DNA of 64,000 bases from Rhynchopus euleeides (taxonomy: Eukaryota > Euglenozoa > Diplonemea > Diplonemida > Diplonemidae). Made by a program: the position numbers and the translations under genes. This document shows positions 9,592 to 19,751 of the stretch, piece after piece; within the stretch, counting starts at the first letter, position 1, and each line of letters begins with the position of its first letter. The DNA lies in contig OY723255.1 in NCBI GenBank assembly GCA_963210315.1, positions 1,674,001-1,738,000 of the forward strand, written 5' to 3'. The notes beneath the pieces are model-generated. The model was given only the letters and a program-made list of their open reading frames with translations, did not search any database and was not told where the DNA came from.

Positions 9592-9972
9592 TCAGGCTGC
9601 CCCCGACGACACGTTTGTATCCTGCACCTTGCCATACTTCGCCTCCACCTTGTATATGACGGAGAGCGCCCTCCTTCCGCATCGTTGCGACTTCCCTGAC
9701 AGCGAACTTATCCATGTCAGGGAAGACATGGCGATGATTGCGTTGGCCACCTGGGTGCTGTGCTGGTGGAGCTCCTTGCTCAACACCGTTGCTAGGAGCC
9801 TTCTAATGGATCCCAGTGTCAGCACACTGCCCCCTTTTTTAACAGGGAAGGCCGTGCAAAAATCATGCACAATGTTCGTCGCCTCCGCAGCCTCGGGACT
9901 CTGTGCGCTCTTCTTCTTCTTAATCGACTTTGCCGCCGGCTTCGCTGCCGGCTTCGTTGTCGTCTTCCCCAT
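9592..9972 (-). CDS. Small basic protein, possible divergent or degenerate histone H2B
   Basis: 126-aa protein with a true ATG at 9972. Residues 1-24 form a Lys/Ala/Pro/Thr tail (MGKTTTKPAAKPAAKSIKKK) typical of histone tails. Residues ~35-80 contain NIVHDF, then LTLGSIRRLLATVLSKEL and HQHSTQVANAI. This spacing resembles the end of the H2B fold (IVNSFVND; TLGARELQTAVRLVLP; a KHA..E.TKAV helix), but about 13 residues of the central helix and all of the first helix seem to be missing, and ~45 extra residues follow. It lies between inverted element ends at 9442 and 10070. It may be a variant histone, a captured or retro-copied gene, or a decayed copy. The resemblance is by eye only. Confidence 0.4.
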   Translation of the reverse strand: MGKTTTKPAAKPAAKSIKKKKSAQSPEAAEATNIVHDFCTAFPVKKGGSVLTLGSIRRLLATVLSKELHQHSTQVANAIIAMSSLTWISSLSGKSQRCGRRALSVIYKVEAKYGKVQDTNVSSGAA

Positions 9973-10069
9973 TTTTGTGAATCAGGTCTGCGAGCTGGGA
10001 TGGGTGGAAACGTCCGTTTCGTTTGGTGTGGCTGTACTTCAGTGACGAGTGCCACATTGCATAGGTATC

Positions 10070-10201
10070 ATGGGAAAAATGAGTGAAAATAGGTGAAAAG
10101 ACTCCCGCTAGGGGGAGTCAGACTCCCCCTAGCGGGAGTTGGACTCCCCCTAGTTGAGACTCCCGAAAAGGGTTACCCTACCCCCGCTGGAGTCCACCGT
10201 G
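10070..10201. repeat. CACGGTGGACTCCAGCGG element end (inverted)
   Basis: It runs from GGGAAAAATGAGTGAAAATA through ACTCCCGCTAGGGGGAGTC palindromes to GCTGGAGTCCACCGTG, followed by TATG. It is an almost exact inverted copy of 10854-10980, forming a ~900-bp inverted-repeat pair with a ~650-bp spacer. Confidence 0.75.
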
Positions 10202-10853
10202 TATGTGAACGCATCTCGGGTCAGCGCGCTCGGTACAGCCTGCAGGCCTCCGATCCAAGCGCCTTCACGTGTGTCTAAGTGTGGTGTGTTTATCGTGTAT
10301 TGACAGTAGACCCCAGTGGTGGAAGTGGTGTGTTCCCGACACTCCTTCGAGGTACCATCGGGGTGCACTCTACAAAGAAGGCAGGGCGTGGCTGTCGATG
10401 GACAGTGGCGGCGATTGATATTTAGTACTCACTTCAGTGCGTTCACAAGCACTGCTGTTACCCCCCCCCCCCCCCCCAGTAACGTAGTGACTGTTTTTGC
10501 CCTTGTCATGATCCCCAAGATTGGCTGCGATTTCCGCAGGGTCGGCCTCTGTTAGAGCAGCAGGTCTGGGGTCTTCAGTGTGACATACGGTGTCGGTGTG
10601 ACACCTAGTATTGTGAGGGGGCGCACTCCTGGCACTTCGTCTTCTGCAAGACCCAGCAAGTCCAGCACAGGTCTGGAGCGCATGGGGCCTGGCGGTGTCG
10701 GTGAGCGTCAACTTACCAGCGTGGAGTGAATCGAATGCATAGCAGGACAATACGGCGGGACCGGGTTCTGGTGCCCGGCAGTGACCCCCCCACCCCCAAG
10801 TGGTGCAGATTATGGATACTCGTTGAAAGTGCCGTCTTGACTATATTATACCA
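10202..10853. other. Spacer between inverted element ends
   Basis: About 650 bases with no recognisable gene. It contains a C18-like tract at 10459-10480 and otherwise nothing distinctive. Confidence 0.4.
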
Positions 10854-10980
10854 CACGGTGGACTCCAGCGGGGGTAGGGTAACCCTTTTCGGGAGTCTCA
10901 ACTAGGGGGAGTCCAACTCCCGCTAGCGGGAGTCTGACTCCCCCTAGCGGGAGTCTTTTCACCTATTTTCACTCATTTTT
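10854..10980. repeat. CACGGTGGACTCCAGCGG element end
   Basis: It is the inverted partner of 10070-10201 and ends TTTTCACCTATTTTCACTC. It directly abuts the 3' tail of a retrotransposon fragment at 10984, so the two were combined by insertion. Confidence 0.75.
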
Positions 10981-10983
10981 GTA

Positions 10984-11569
10984 TTGCAATTTGGGTTAGC
11001 GTGCTGGCATCGCAGCCTGGCCCCGAAGGACCATACCGTGAGGAACCGGGCCCGCTATCCTACTCTTGCTCTACGTGACACCACACGGTTTCGCTCTCCT
11101 CCTCGTTGCGCTGTAAAGGAGGGGGGACACACACACACTGGAAGCCGGAGATTGCGCCTGCTGATACTGAGGCGCAATCTTCGCGACGACGCGTTGAAAA
11201 GAGCGCGGAATAGCCGCCGAACGAAAGATGGTGGGAGAGGGGATGCAGCGGGTGCGCTTCGGAACCGCACGCAACACCTGCTTCTGGAGGAAACGAGAAC
11301 GAGAAGGACGGACAGCACGTGTCTTGCGCTCCAAGAAGCGCAAGGCCTGTGAGGCCCGTGGGAAAGGGGAAGGCACGCCTGATCTAGCTGTGCTGATGAT
11401 CGTGCGGGAGGAAGGAAAACCTGCTCTGTTGTTATGAAACGAGCATCGCTCCAGGGCAGATTCGTCTGCCTCCCGCATGTGCGCTACACGTTTCTGCGCG
11501 CGGGGAACCGAGGACTCAGAAGGGGAGGAAGGGGAGAAAGGAAGTCGACGCCCCACGTAAGGGCTCGGC
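10984..11569 (-). mobile_element. 3' end of a second, diverged non-LTR retrotransposon
   Basis: On the minus strand an open frame ends in RRRAKPCGVT and TAG (11071-11073). The large element at 27760-37982 ends its last coding segment in RRRSRPSGVT and TAG. Both then have a short 3' UTR ending in a shared tail (minus strand GCTGCGATGCCAGCACGCTA here). The coding part (about 11071-11569, ~165 codons) has upstream QAQSPASS where the other has QAQSAS. The fragment is cut at 11570, where the long direct repeat begins. It lacks endonuclease and RT, so it cannot move alone. Confidence 0.65.
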
Positions 11570-13485
11570 TGAGGGTTGCGAGGGTCTTCTTGTGGTTCTG
11601 CGCCTCAACGCGAAAGCCACCATTTGGCTGGAGTCCGACAGAAGCCGCTGCACCGAGCAATACGAACGTGTGTCAACTGTGGCAGGTCACGGTCCGGTTG
11701 ATCTCCGCCGCGCCCGCCTGGGCGATATCTAACCACAGAACAGATGTCACCCCTTCTTACGTGGGAAACGTTCACGCAGGTACTGAGGATGAACAAATGG
11801 AGAGTTCAATGGAGTGTTTTCACCCCACTCCCTCCTGGCGAGGCGCAATGTACTACCGAACTACTCTCGCGGCACGCAGCAAGGAAGCGTTCAGGCGCTC
11901 ATCACCTTGATGACGAGAATCCGAAGGCGAGGGGTCAGCAACACGAACGTGAACATACAGCAAAGCTGCAAAACTCCCCTATCATGTACCGAAGCCGGTT
12001 TTTTCGGCACCGCAACAGATTGACTGTTTTCCAACCGAAGTACGACAGTCGAGGGCGTTTTCTGAACAACACGCGTCGTATTGGACACTGACACAACCCA
12101 CAGCGGCCCCGCGCCATGGGCGACAAGGGACTGGACATTTTGTTTCCGTTATGGGTGCTGAGTCGAAAATTTCCGGGACAATCCGCAGCGCACCCACCGC
12201 GGAGGCCGAAACCCGCAGAGGTGAAAGAAGACACGACCTGTTACGTCCAGCCCGATGCGCAGCTCAAAAATCGGAGAGTGACCGACCCCATCGCGAACAC
12301 AGATACGTAAGCTCCCCATCTTCCCCGAAAAGAGGGCCTCCCCAACCGCCGGAGTTTTTTCTCGAGGCGCCGGGCGTCATCTCACCGACACCCCTCCCCG
12401 TACCGACGGGAGGAGGTTAAGGTGTTGACCGTGTTGGTGAAAGCCGACCCTGAAGAACTGCGAGCCTCCACGGGTTAACAAGAGGAACGAACGGCGGCGG
12501 ATGGGGGTTTTATCGAACGACGCCCGAAGGCAAAAATATATCATGGTAGTCCTGAGATGCGACTCCCAAGGTGCATGTACCCATACGTCACATCCTCGAC
12601 AACGACTGGGTCGTCGCGCCTGACTTCGGTACAGGTGTATGGGACGGCCCTATCGCGCCGAAAGGGCAGCACATCGGATTATCAACTTCATCATGTCCCG
12701 GCAAGCACTGGCCACCTTCACCAGCTTCATGGGGCGCCACCAGTCACCGGGTCGACGCAACGGTTTCCAGCGCTAGGCTTCGAGCTCGACCTCACCACCG
12801 TTTTTCCGGTCCGCACCAAGTGGGCACGCTCATCAGGCGACAGACGACGCAGACCACAGCGTCAGCAGGGTTCTCGACATACGAAGGTTCAACGACCGAG
12901 TCCAAGCCCTTATCTACAGCGCGGATCTGACCGACACCCGCGGGCACAGAGCCCCAGAAGCACATGGCGTTTGCGCTACTTCGAGGCCGGCGTCTAGCAG
13001 GACACCGTCTTCGACCGCAGCAATACCCTCGACAGGTACGAAAGCCTGAGATGTGAAGGATCCGGCGCCCCCATCGCGGGGGCGCCCATGGCCGCACAGC
13101 GAGCCGACTCCTCACGCGAAGGACAGTGACTACAACAGCCGTACCCTCTCTTCCTAAAATTAAGCGCTTCGCGTCCCTGAGGGTCCTGGGTGGAAGCGGT
13201 CAACAAAACATTTTTCTTCGTTCCATTTTTGTGTTTCCATAGCGCCAAGTAAGATATCGACAGAAGGACGTCTAGTACGCGTATTTATACCATCCAAAAC
13301 ACAGCGCAGCATTGTGTATAGGAGGAAATACGATACTAGAAAGGACTGGCGTCATCACCTCTGTCATGTTTCCCTTTCTTCGTGCTCCACCACACCTTCT
13401 GTACTTCAGACAACACAAACACACAATAGCCGGTCGTGAGATTTGTGCAGAGGAGTGGTGGAAGCGGTCAACAAAACATTTTTCT
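11570..13485. repeat. Long direct repeat, copy 1 (1916 bp)
   Basis: It appears identical to 16533-18448 in every part compared. It begins TGAGGGTTGCGAGG and ends AACATTTTTCT. The last ~300 bp contain an internal repeat: GTGGAAGCGGTCAACAAAAC occurs at about 13191 and 13461. All frames are short and interrupted, and I recognise no domain. Start with TG and direct orientation recall LTRs, but no primer-binding site, polypurine tract or pol gene is seen. Confidence 0.85.
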
Positions 13486-16400
13486 GACCAAAATAGACCT
13501 GGCCACCTGTTCTTTGATTGCTGCCACAGCTGAGCCGTGAGCTCCAGGTGCAACCTCACAAAGGCACTTCCACACAAGCGCCCCCGCAGCTGTCTTGCGC
13601 TCCAAGAGCACAACCAGCTGTTTTTTCGTGACTCCACAGGTGACCTTTGCATCGCCAGCCGCGCTTTTTCTCCGTGACTTCACAGTCGAGCCCTGAGCTC
13701 CAGGAAAACCGCACACACCACTAGCCGTTCCTTGTGCCTCTTTAGTAGGCCCGGAGCCTAGGAGCCCATCACAGGAAAAGAAGACCTCTGCACCGCGAGC
13801 CGTTTCTTCCTGCGACTCCACAGCGGGCCCTGAGCTCCAGGAGCTGATGTGCATTAGATTAAGACGTGCACCATTTGCTGCTCGTTACGCGACTCCACAG
13901 TGAGCCCTGAGCTCCCGGATCTGACCGCAGGAGAGGACCATGAGCTGTTCGCTTCGCGACTCCACAGTGGGCCTTGAGCTCCCGGAGCATGAGAGTATCA
14001 CGAGCTGTTCGCCTGCGACTCCACAGTGAGCCCTGAGCTCCCGGATCTGACCGCAGGAGAGGACCATGAGCTGTTCGCTTCGCGACTCCACAGTGGGCCT
14101 TGAGCTCCCGGAGCATGAGAGTATCACGAGCTGTTCGCCTGCGACTCCACAGTGAGCCCTGAGCTCCCGGAGCTGACCGCATGAGACGACCATGAGCTGG
14201 TCGCTTTGCGACTCCACAGTGAGCCCTGAGCTCCCGGAGCATGAGAATGTCACGAGCTGTTCGCCTGTTCGCCACAGTGAGCCCTGACCTCCCGGATCTG
14301 ACCGCATGAGAGGACCATGGGCTGTTCGCTTCGCGACTCCTCAGTGGACCCCCGAGCCCCCGGAGCATGAGTATGTCACGAGCTGTTTCACCTGCGACTT
14401 CACGTGAGCCCTGAGCCCCCGGAGCTGACCGCATGAGAGGACCATGGGCTGTTCGCTTCGCGACTCCACAGTGGGCCCTCGAACTCCCGGAGCATGAGAA
14501 GATCATCAGCTGTTCGTTCGCGACTCGACCCCCCAGGGCCCCCTCCGATTCGGACCCGCAGAGAGGTGACAACCTGTCTCGCAGGGTTCTGGGTCCAGCA
14601 CGGCTTCTCCAGAGAGATGCTCGCAGAGAAGGATGCGATGCAGCTGACGACCGTCACTGTGCGCCGCATCGCGAGTTCCTCGCGGAGCAAGACCTGGACA
14701 GTGCGGAGGAGATCCTCGGGGGCTGGGCTTCGCCTCCCAGGGGTGACGAGCGCCCTCTGTGATAGCGTGGATAACCGGCGGTCGTATCAGCCGCATATGC
14801 CGGATTCAGCGTTTGAGGTGCTGCAGAGCGCGAGGGGGTTCAACCGGGTGCAGCGGGCGCGGGTTGTCCCCGGGACAGGCGATTCACAGACTGAGCCGAG
14901 TGGTTTCACAGACATCCGTGCATCGGCATCGATACAGGAGAGGCGGCACCTGATGCCACGAAACGCGCCAGCCGTGTCCACAATGGGAACAACCCACGAG
15001 TCCCTCGGGAGGGGGCGGGTATGAGGTGAACACTACCGGCGACTCCTTCGGTGACCTGCCGTTGCACCGCAGCAGGGGTTAACTTTGCACTGCGGATGCA
15101 CGAGTCACTCTTCACCGTCCCCTGACACCCGTGCGGGTTGGGGTGAACAGCGGACCGGTCGCCTCGGAGGAAGTCGCTCTCACAAGCGTGTCGACTTCTT
15201 CGGGCGCACCGTGGACGTCGCGGTGCGGCCGGAGGGTGTGGGCCACTCGGGTGCGGTGGCCCTTCGCGTCGACCTGTGGACCTGCCTCCCTGCAGTGTCG
15301 GCCCCCCGAGGAGATGGCGCTGAAGGGGGTGAAGCAGGTGGTGCTGACGACCTGCATCTGGCCCGAAAATCCTGAAGTCCCACAGTGAGCCCTGAGCTCC
15401 CGGAACACGAGAAGACCATCAGCTGTATTGCCGGCAATTCCACAGCGGCCGAAGCTGACCGCACGAGAAGATCATGAGCTGGTCGTTCCCCGACTCCACA
15501 GTGAGCCCTGTGCTCCCGGAGCTGATCGTGATTAGATGAAGACCTCTACACCACTCGCTGCTGCGCCTGCGACGCCACAGCGGGCCCTGAGCTCACCAGG
15601 AGCACCCGCGCGCAAACATTCACCACTCGTGATCCATGAACACCAGAAGCTGTTCGTCGGAGAAGAAGTCCTGTCCGGCACTAGCTGTCCGCCCTGCGAC
15701 CCCACAGTCGAGCGGGAGAGACTTGGGTTTCCTGAGCTCCAGGAGGTGAAGACCTCCACGAGCCGCTCTTCTTCGACGCCACAGCCGAGCCCGAGTTCCA
15801 GGAACATCCGCGCATCTGACTGTTCCTTGCGACTCAACAGCTGAGCTGTGAGTAACCATCCCACACAACTAGTCATTAGTTCATCTGGAGCTCATCGCAT
15901 GAGAGGAACCCCCGTTCTACCGGCCATCTTCTGCGATTCCGCAGCTGACCTGTGCCCCGAGGGCAAACCCCATGAGCAGAAGACCTCATACACAACTGGG
16001 CGTTCTCTCCGTACCACTCTACAGCTGAGCCGTGAGCTCCGGGAGGAACCTTCCGCAGAAGTAGCCGCTTCCTGCGCAGCCGAACCGAGGGCTCCAAGAG
16101 CCAAGCCCACCGAAGTTCACCTCTGCATCGGAGCGCCGCGGATGATCTCCAAGGTGCCGGTCTCGAGACCAGGCGTTTTTTGCATTCGACCTGCTGCCAC
16201 TCAACGCGCATCCACAGAGATCTAAATGGGGAGGCAATGCGTCAAAAATGCCTTTTCCGCTGCGTTGCACACCCAAGGAACCCTAACGGGTCAGGATTTC
16301 CACACAACTGCATCACGCCGCAAACCTCGTCGGGTTTTCTCCACCGCCGATACAATGTGGACATCGCCGGTTCCGCACACCGGGTTTCTTCAGCCACGGG

Positions 16401-16532
16401 AATTTCACCAGGGGCCTCAAGGAGGCCGTGTCGAGGCAAGCTCTCCTGACAAACAACGGGCGAGGTCGACAAGACAGTTTGTTGGGACACGTTCCCTCTT
16501 CCTTCTGGCACTGGCGGTCCAGCCCCCCAGGG
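13486..16532. repeat. Core between the long direct repeats, rich in a ~126-bp tandem repeat
   Basis: At about 13520-14540 and again 15375-15850 a motif GCGACTCCACAGTGAGCCCT with GAGCTCCCGG recurs every ~63 bp in two alternating forms, giving a 126-bp unit. Since 126 is a multiple of three, a minus-strand frame at 13859-14572 stays open as ~42-residue repeats (KAHCGVAKRTAHGP pattern). That openness follows from the repeat and is not evidence for a gene. The stretch 14540-15370 is non-repetitive and unrecognised. Confidence 0.7.
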
Positions 16533-18448
16533 TGAGGGTTGCGAGGGTCTTCTTGTGGTTCTGCGCCTCAACGCGAAAGCCACCATTTGGCTGGAGTCCG
16601 ACAGAAGCCGCTGCACCGAGCAATACGAACGTGTGTCAACTGTGGCAGGTCACGGTCCGGTTGATCTCCGCCGCGCCCGCCTGGGCGATATCTAACCACA
16701 GAACAGATGTCACCCCTTCTTACGTGGGAAACGTTCACGCAGGTACTGAGGATGAACAAATGGAGAGTTCAATGGAGTGTTTTCACCCCACTCCCTCCTG
16801 GCGAGGCGCAATGTACTACCGAACTACTCTCGCGGCACGCAGCAAGGAAGCGTTCAGGCGCTCATCACCTTGATGACGAGAATCCGAAGGCGAGGGGTCA
16901 GCAACACGAACGTGAACATACAGCAAAGCTGCAAAACTCCCCTATCATGTACCGAAGCCGGTTTTTTCGGCACCGCAACAGATTGACTGTTTTCCAACCG
17001 AAGTACGACAGTCGAGGGCGTTTTCTGAACAACACGCGTCGTATTGGACACTGACACAACCCACAGCGGCCCCGCGCCATGGGCGACAAGGGACTGGACA
17101 TTTTGTTTCCGTTATGGGTGCTGAGTCGAAAATTTCCGGGACAATCCGCAGCGCACCCACCGCGGAGGCCGAAACCCGCAGAGGTGAAAGAAGACACGAC
17201 CTGTTACGTCCAGCCCGATGCGCAGCTCAAAAATCGGAGAGTGACCGACCCCATCGCGAACACAGATACGTAAGCTCCCCATCTTCCCCGAAAAGAGGGC
17301 CTCCCCAACCGCCGGAGTTTTTTCTCGAGGCGCCGGGCGTCATCTCACCGACACCCCTCCCCGTACCGACGGGAGGAGGTTAAGGTGTTGACCGTGTTGG
17401 TGAAAGCCGACCCTGAAGAACTGCGAGCCTCCACGGGTTAACAAGAGGAACGAACGGCGGCGGATGGGGGTTTTATCGAACGACGCCCGAAGGCAAAAAT
17501 ATATCATGGTAGTCCTGAGATGCGACTCCCAAGGTGCATGTACCCATACGTCACATCCTCGACAACGACTGGGTCGTCGCGCCTGACTTCGGTACAGGTG
17601 TATGGGACGGCCCTATCGCGCCGAAAGGGCAGCACATCGGATTATCAACTTCATCATGTCCCGGCAAGCACTGGCCACCTTCACCAGCTTCATGGGGCGC
17701 CACCAGTCACCGGGTCGACGCAACGGTTTCCAGCGCTAGGCTTCGAGCTCGACCTCACCACCGTTTTTCCGGTCCGCACCAAGTGGGCACGCTCATCAGG
17801 CGACAGACGACGCAGACCACAGCGTCAGCAGGGTTCTCGACATACGAAGGTTCAACGACCGAGTCCAAGCCCTTATCTACAGCGCGGATCTGACCGACAC
17901 CCGCGGGCACAGAGCCCCAGAAGCACATGGCGTTTGCGCTACTTCGAGGCCGGCGTCTAGCAGGACACCGTCTTCGACCGCAGCAATACCCTCGACAGGT
18001 ACGAAAGCCTGAGATGTGAAGGATCCGGCGCCCCCATCGCGGGGGCGCCCATGGCCGCACAGCGAGCCGACTCCTCACGCGAAGGACAGTGACTACAACA
18101 GCCGTACCCTCTCTTCCTAAAATTAAGCGCTTCGCGTCCCTGAGGGTCCTGGGTGGAAGCGGTCAACAAAACATTTTTCTTCGTTCCATTTTTGTGTTTC
18201 CATAGCGCCAAGTAAGATATCGACAGAAGGACGTCTAGTACGCGTATTTATACCATCCAAAACACAGCGCAGCATTGTGTATAGGAGGAAATACGATACT
18301 AGAAAGGACTGGCGTCATCACCTCTGTCATGTTTCCCTTTCTTCGTGCTCCACCACACCTTCTGTACTTCAGACAACACAAACACACAATAGCCGGTCGT
18401 GAGATTTGTGCAGAGGAGTGGTGGAAGCGGTCAACAAAACATTTTTCT
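16533..18448. repeat. Long direct repeat, copy 2
   Basis: It lies at a constant offset of 4963 bases from copy 1. Beyond 18448 this copy continues for ~70 bases with a further partial repeat of its own 3' sequence (18421-18518 repeats 18151-18248). Confidence 0.85.
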
Positions 18449-18518
18449 TCGTTCCATTTTTGTGTTTCCATAGCGCCAAGTAAGATATCGACAGAAGGAC
18501 GTCTAGTACGCGTATTTA

Positions 18519-18564
18519 TTAATTTCCGGAATTAATTTTTCAAAAAATTAATTCCGGAAATTAA
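18519..18564. repeat. Perfect AT-rich hairpin
   Basis: A 22-bp perfect stem (TTAATTTCCGGAATTAATTT plus TT) with a 2-base loop immediately follows the end of long direct repeat copy 2. It may be an element terminus or a transcription/processing signal; function unknown. Confidence 0.75.
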
Positions 18565-18819
18565 TTGCAGTTAATCGCCCCTCCCCAGCTACGCAAGGTG
18601 AAAAGTGGGAAAAATCGGGCAGTTCGATAGGCCACGGTCCGGGATGCAGACAGGGGATGAGCTTGGCACAGCCTCTCAAATTCAAAATTTTCTCATGGTG
18701 TGCGAATGTGTTCAGAGTAACGGAAAATGCCCAAATTTTCGTGTATCGAAAGAGTTGGCGAGCAATTCGTCCTTCTGTTCAATTCGACCCAAAACTGCCA
18801 CCAGCCATTTTCTAAGGGC

Positions 18820-19180
18820 TTCTGGGTGGGTTCTGCTGACCAGAAAAATCGCTGAAAGATGGCCAGAAACCCCCAAAAACCACCCAGAAATGGCCAGAAA
18901 TCGGTGTTTGGTCACATTTTTCACCCAGGAACACGTTTTTGGGCCTCTGTGAAAATTTCGATTTTTTGACATTTTTCGCGATTTTCTACGACTACTCGCC
19001 CACACAAAAACCATTGTTTAGCAGGGAAATGCACAAAATCAACGAATTGGGCCGTTTTAACCCCTTTCGTGCACTTTTTGGTCCCAGAAGGGGGTATCTG
19101 GGGTGTTGGGGTCCCCCTACGACTTGTCCGTTTTTGTGTTCAAAGGGCCAAAAATGGCCAATTTTCCAAAATTAACTTTT
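18820..19180. repeat. Dispersed repeat Y, copy 1
   Basis: It shares long stretches with 56030-56157 and 56555-56720, e.g. CACGTTTTTGGGCCTCTGTG, CAGGGAAATGCA, and GCCGTTTTAACCCCTTTCGT. The second copy is split by a ~400-bp insertion. Non-coding. Confidence 0.75.
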
Positions 19181-19191
19181 TAATTTCCAAA

Positions 19192-19300
19192 GGGGGCCCT
19201 CGCTACCAGTCACTGCTCGTCACAGCTCGTCAGTCAGTGAGGGGAAGTGGGCCGTGGCTCACTTTTTCTCACTCAGTCACACTTGGTAGCGAAGGCCCCC
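19192..19300. repeat. MITE-like inverted-repeat element (GGGGGCCCTCGCTACC)
   Basis: Left end GGGGGCCCTCGCTACCAGTC, right end GGTAGCGAAGGCCCCC, with interior CTCACTCAGTCACACTTGG shared with 4260-4368. AAA flanks both sides and may be a 3-bp target duplication. It is inserted in AT-rich sequence. Confidence 0.78.
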
Positions 19301-19669
19301 AAAAATTAAAAATTAATTTTCGATTATTCGCCGGAACAGCAAAATTAATCAAAATTACTCCCAAAAATTAAAAAGTTAACTTTTCAAGCGGAAATTAATT
19401 TTCGGGAAGATGGCAATTAAAAATTACAAAAATTAATTTCCTGCCATCTATGTTATACTTGTTACTAGCGGCGAAGCAGGTCAAGGTAGCGATGAAGCGA
19501 AGGACATGATACGACTGGAGCTTTGGCATGAACATCTTCATTGCCACTTCACATGACTAACACAGGCCTGAGATTTCCAAGTTGCCTCGAAATAAGATTC
19601 GCGCAGTGGTTCGCGTGTCGGGTTGTTATCACCGGTTCCCGCTGCAGCGTCTGCCACATTGGAGGTTGC

Positions 19670-19751
19670 CTTTGACACTTACATACATGCCTGCAGGTAA
19701 CACATACACTCACAGCGCGTTGCTTCCTGCGTGTTGTATCAGCGAGCAAAG
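19670..19751 (+). promoter_or_regulatory. Conserved 5' flank and likely SL acceptor of ZIP copy 1
   Basis: TTTGACACTTACATACATGC, then CTGCAG and GTAACAC, is nearly identical upstream of both ZIP genes (23327-23408). The AG of CTGCAG or of GTATCAG just before the start codon are candidate trans-splice acceptors. Choice between them is inference. Confidence 0.4.

Noticed and set aside
9380..10045. 221-codon plus-strand open frame
   Set aside because: It lies antisense to the histone-like gene and starts inside an inverted element end; its composition is that of a shadow frame.
13859..14572. 237-codon minus-strand frame with 42-residue repeats
   Set aside because: It stays open because a 126-bp repeat keeps frame; no start context, domain or conservation supports a protein.
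11570..18448. Full LTR retrotransposon
   Set aside because: The direct repeats are LTR-like, but no gag/pol, primer-binding site or polypurine tract could be found, so only the repeats are reported.
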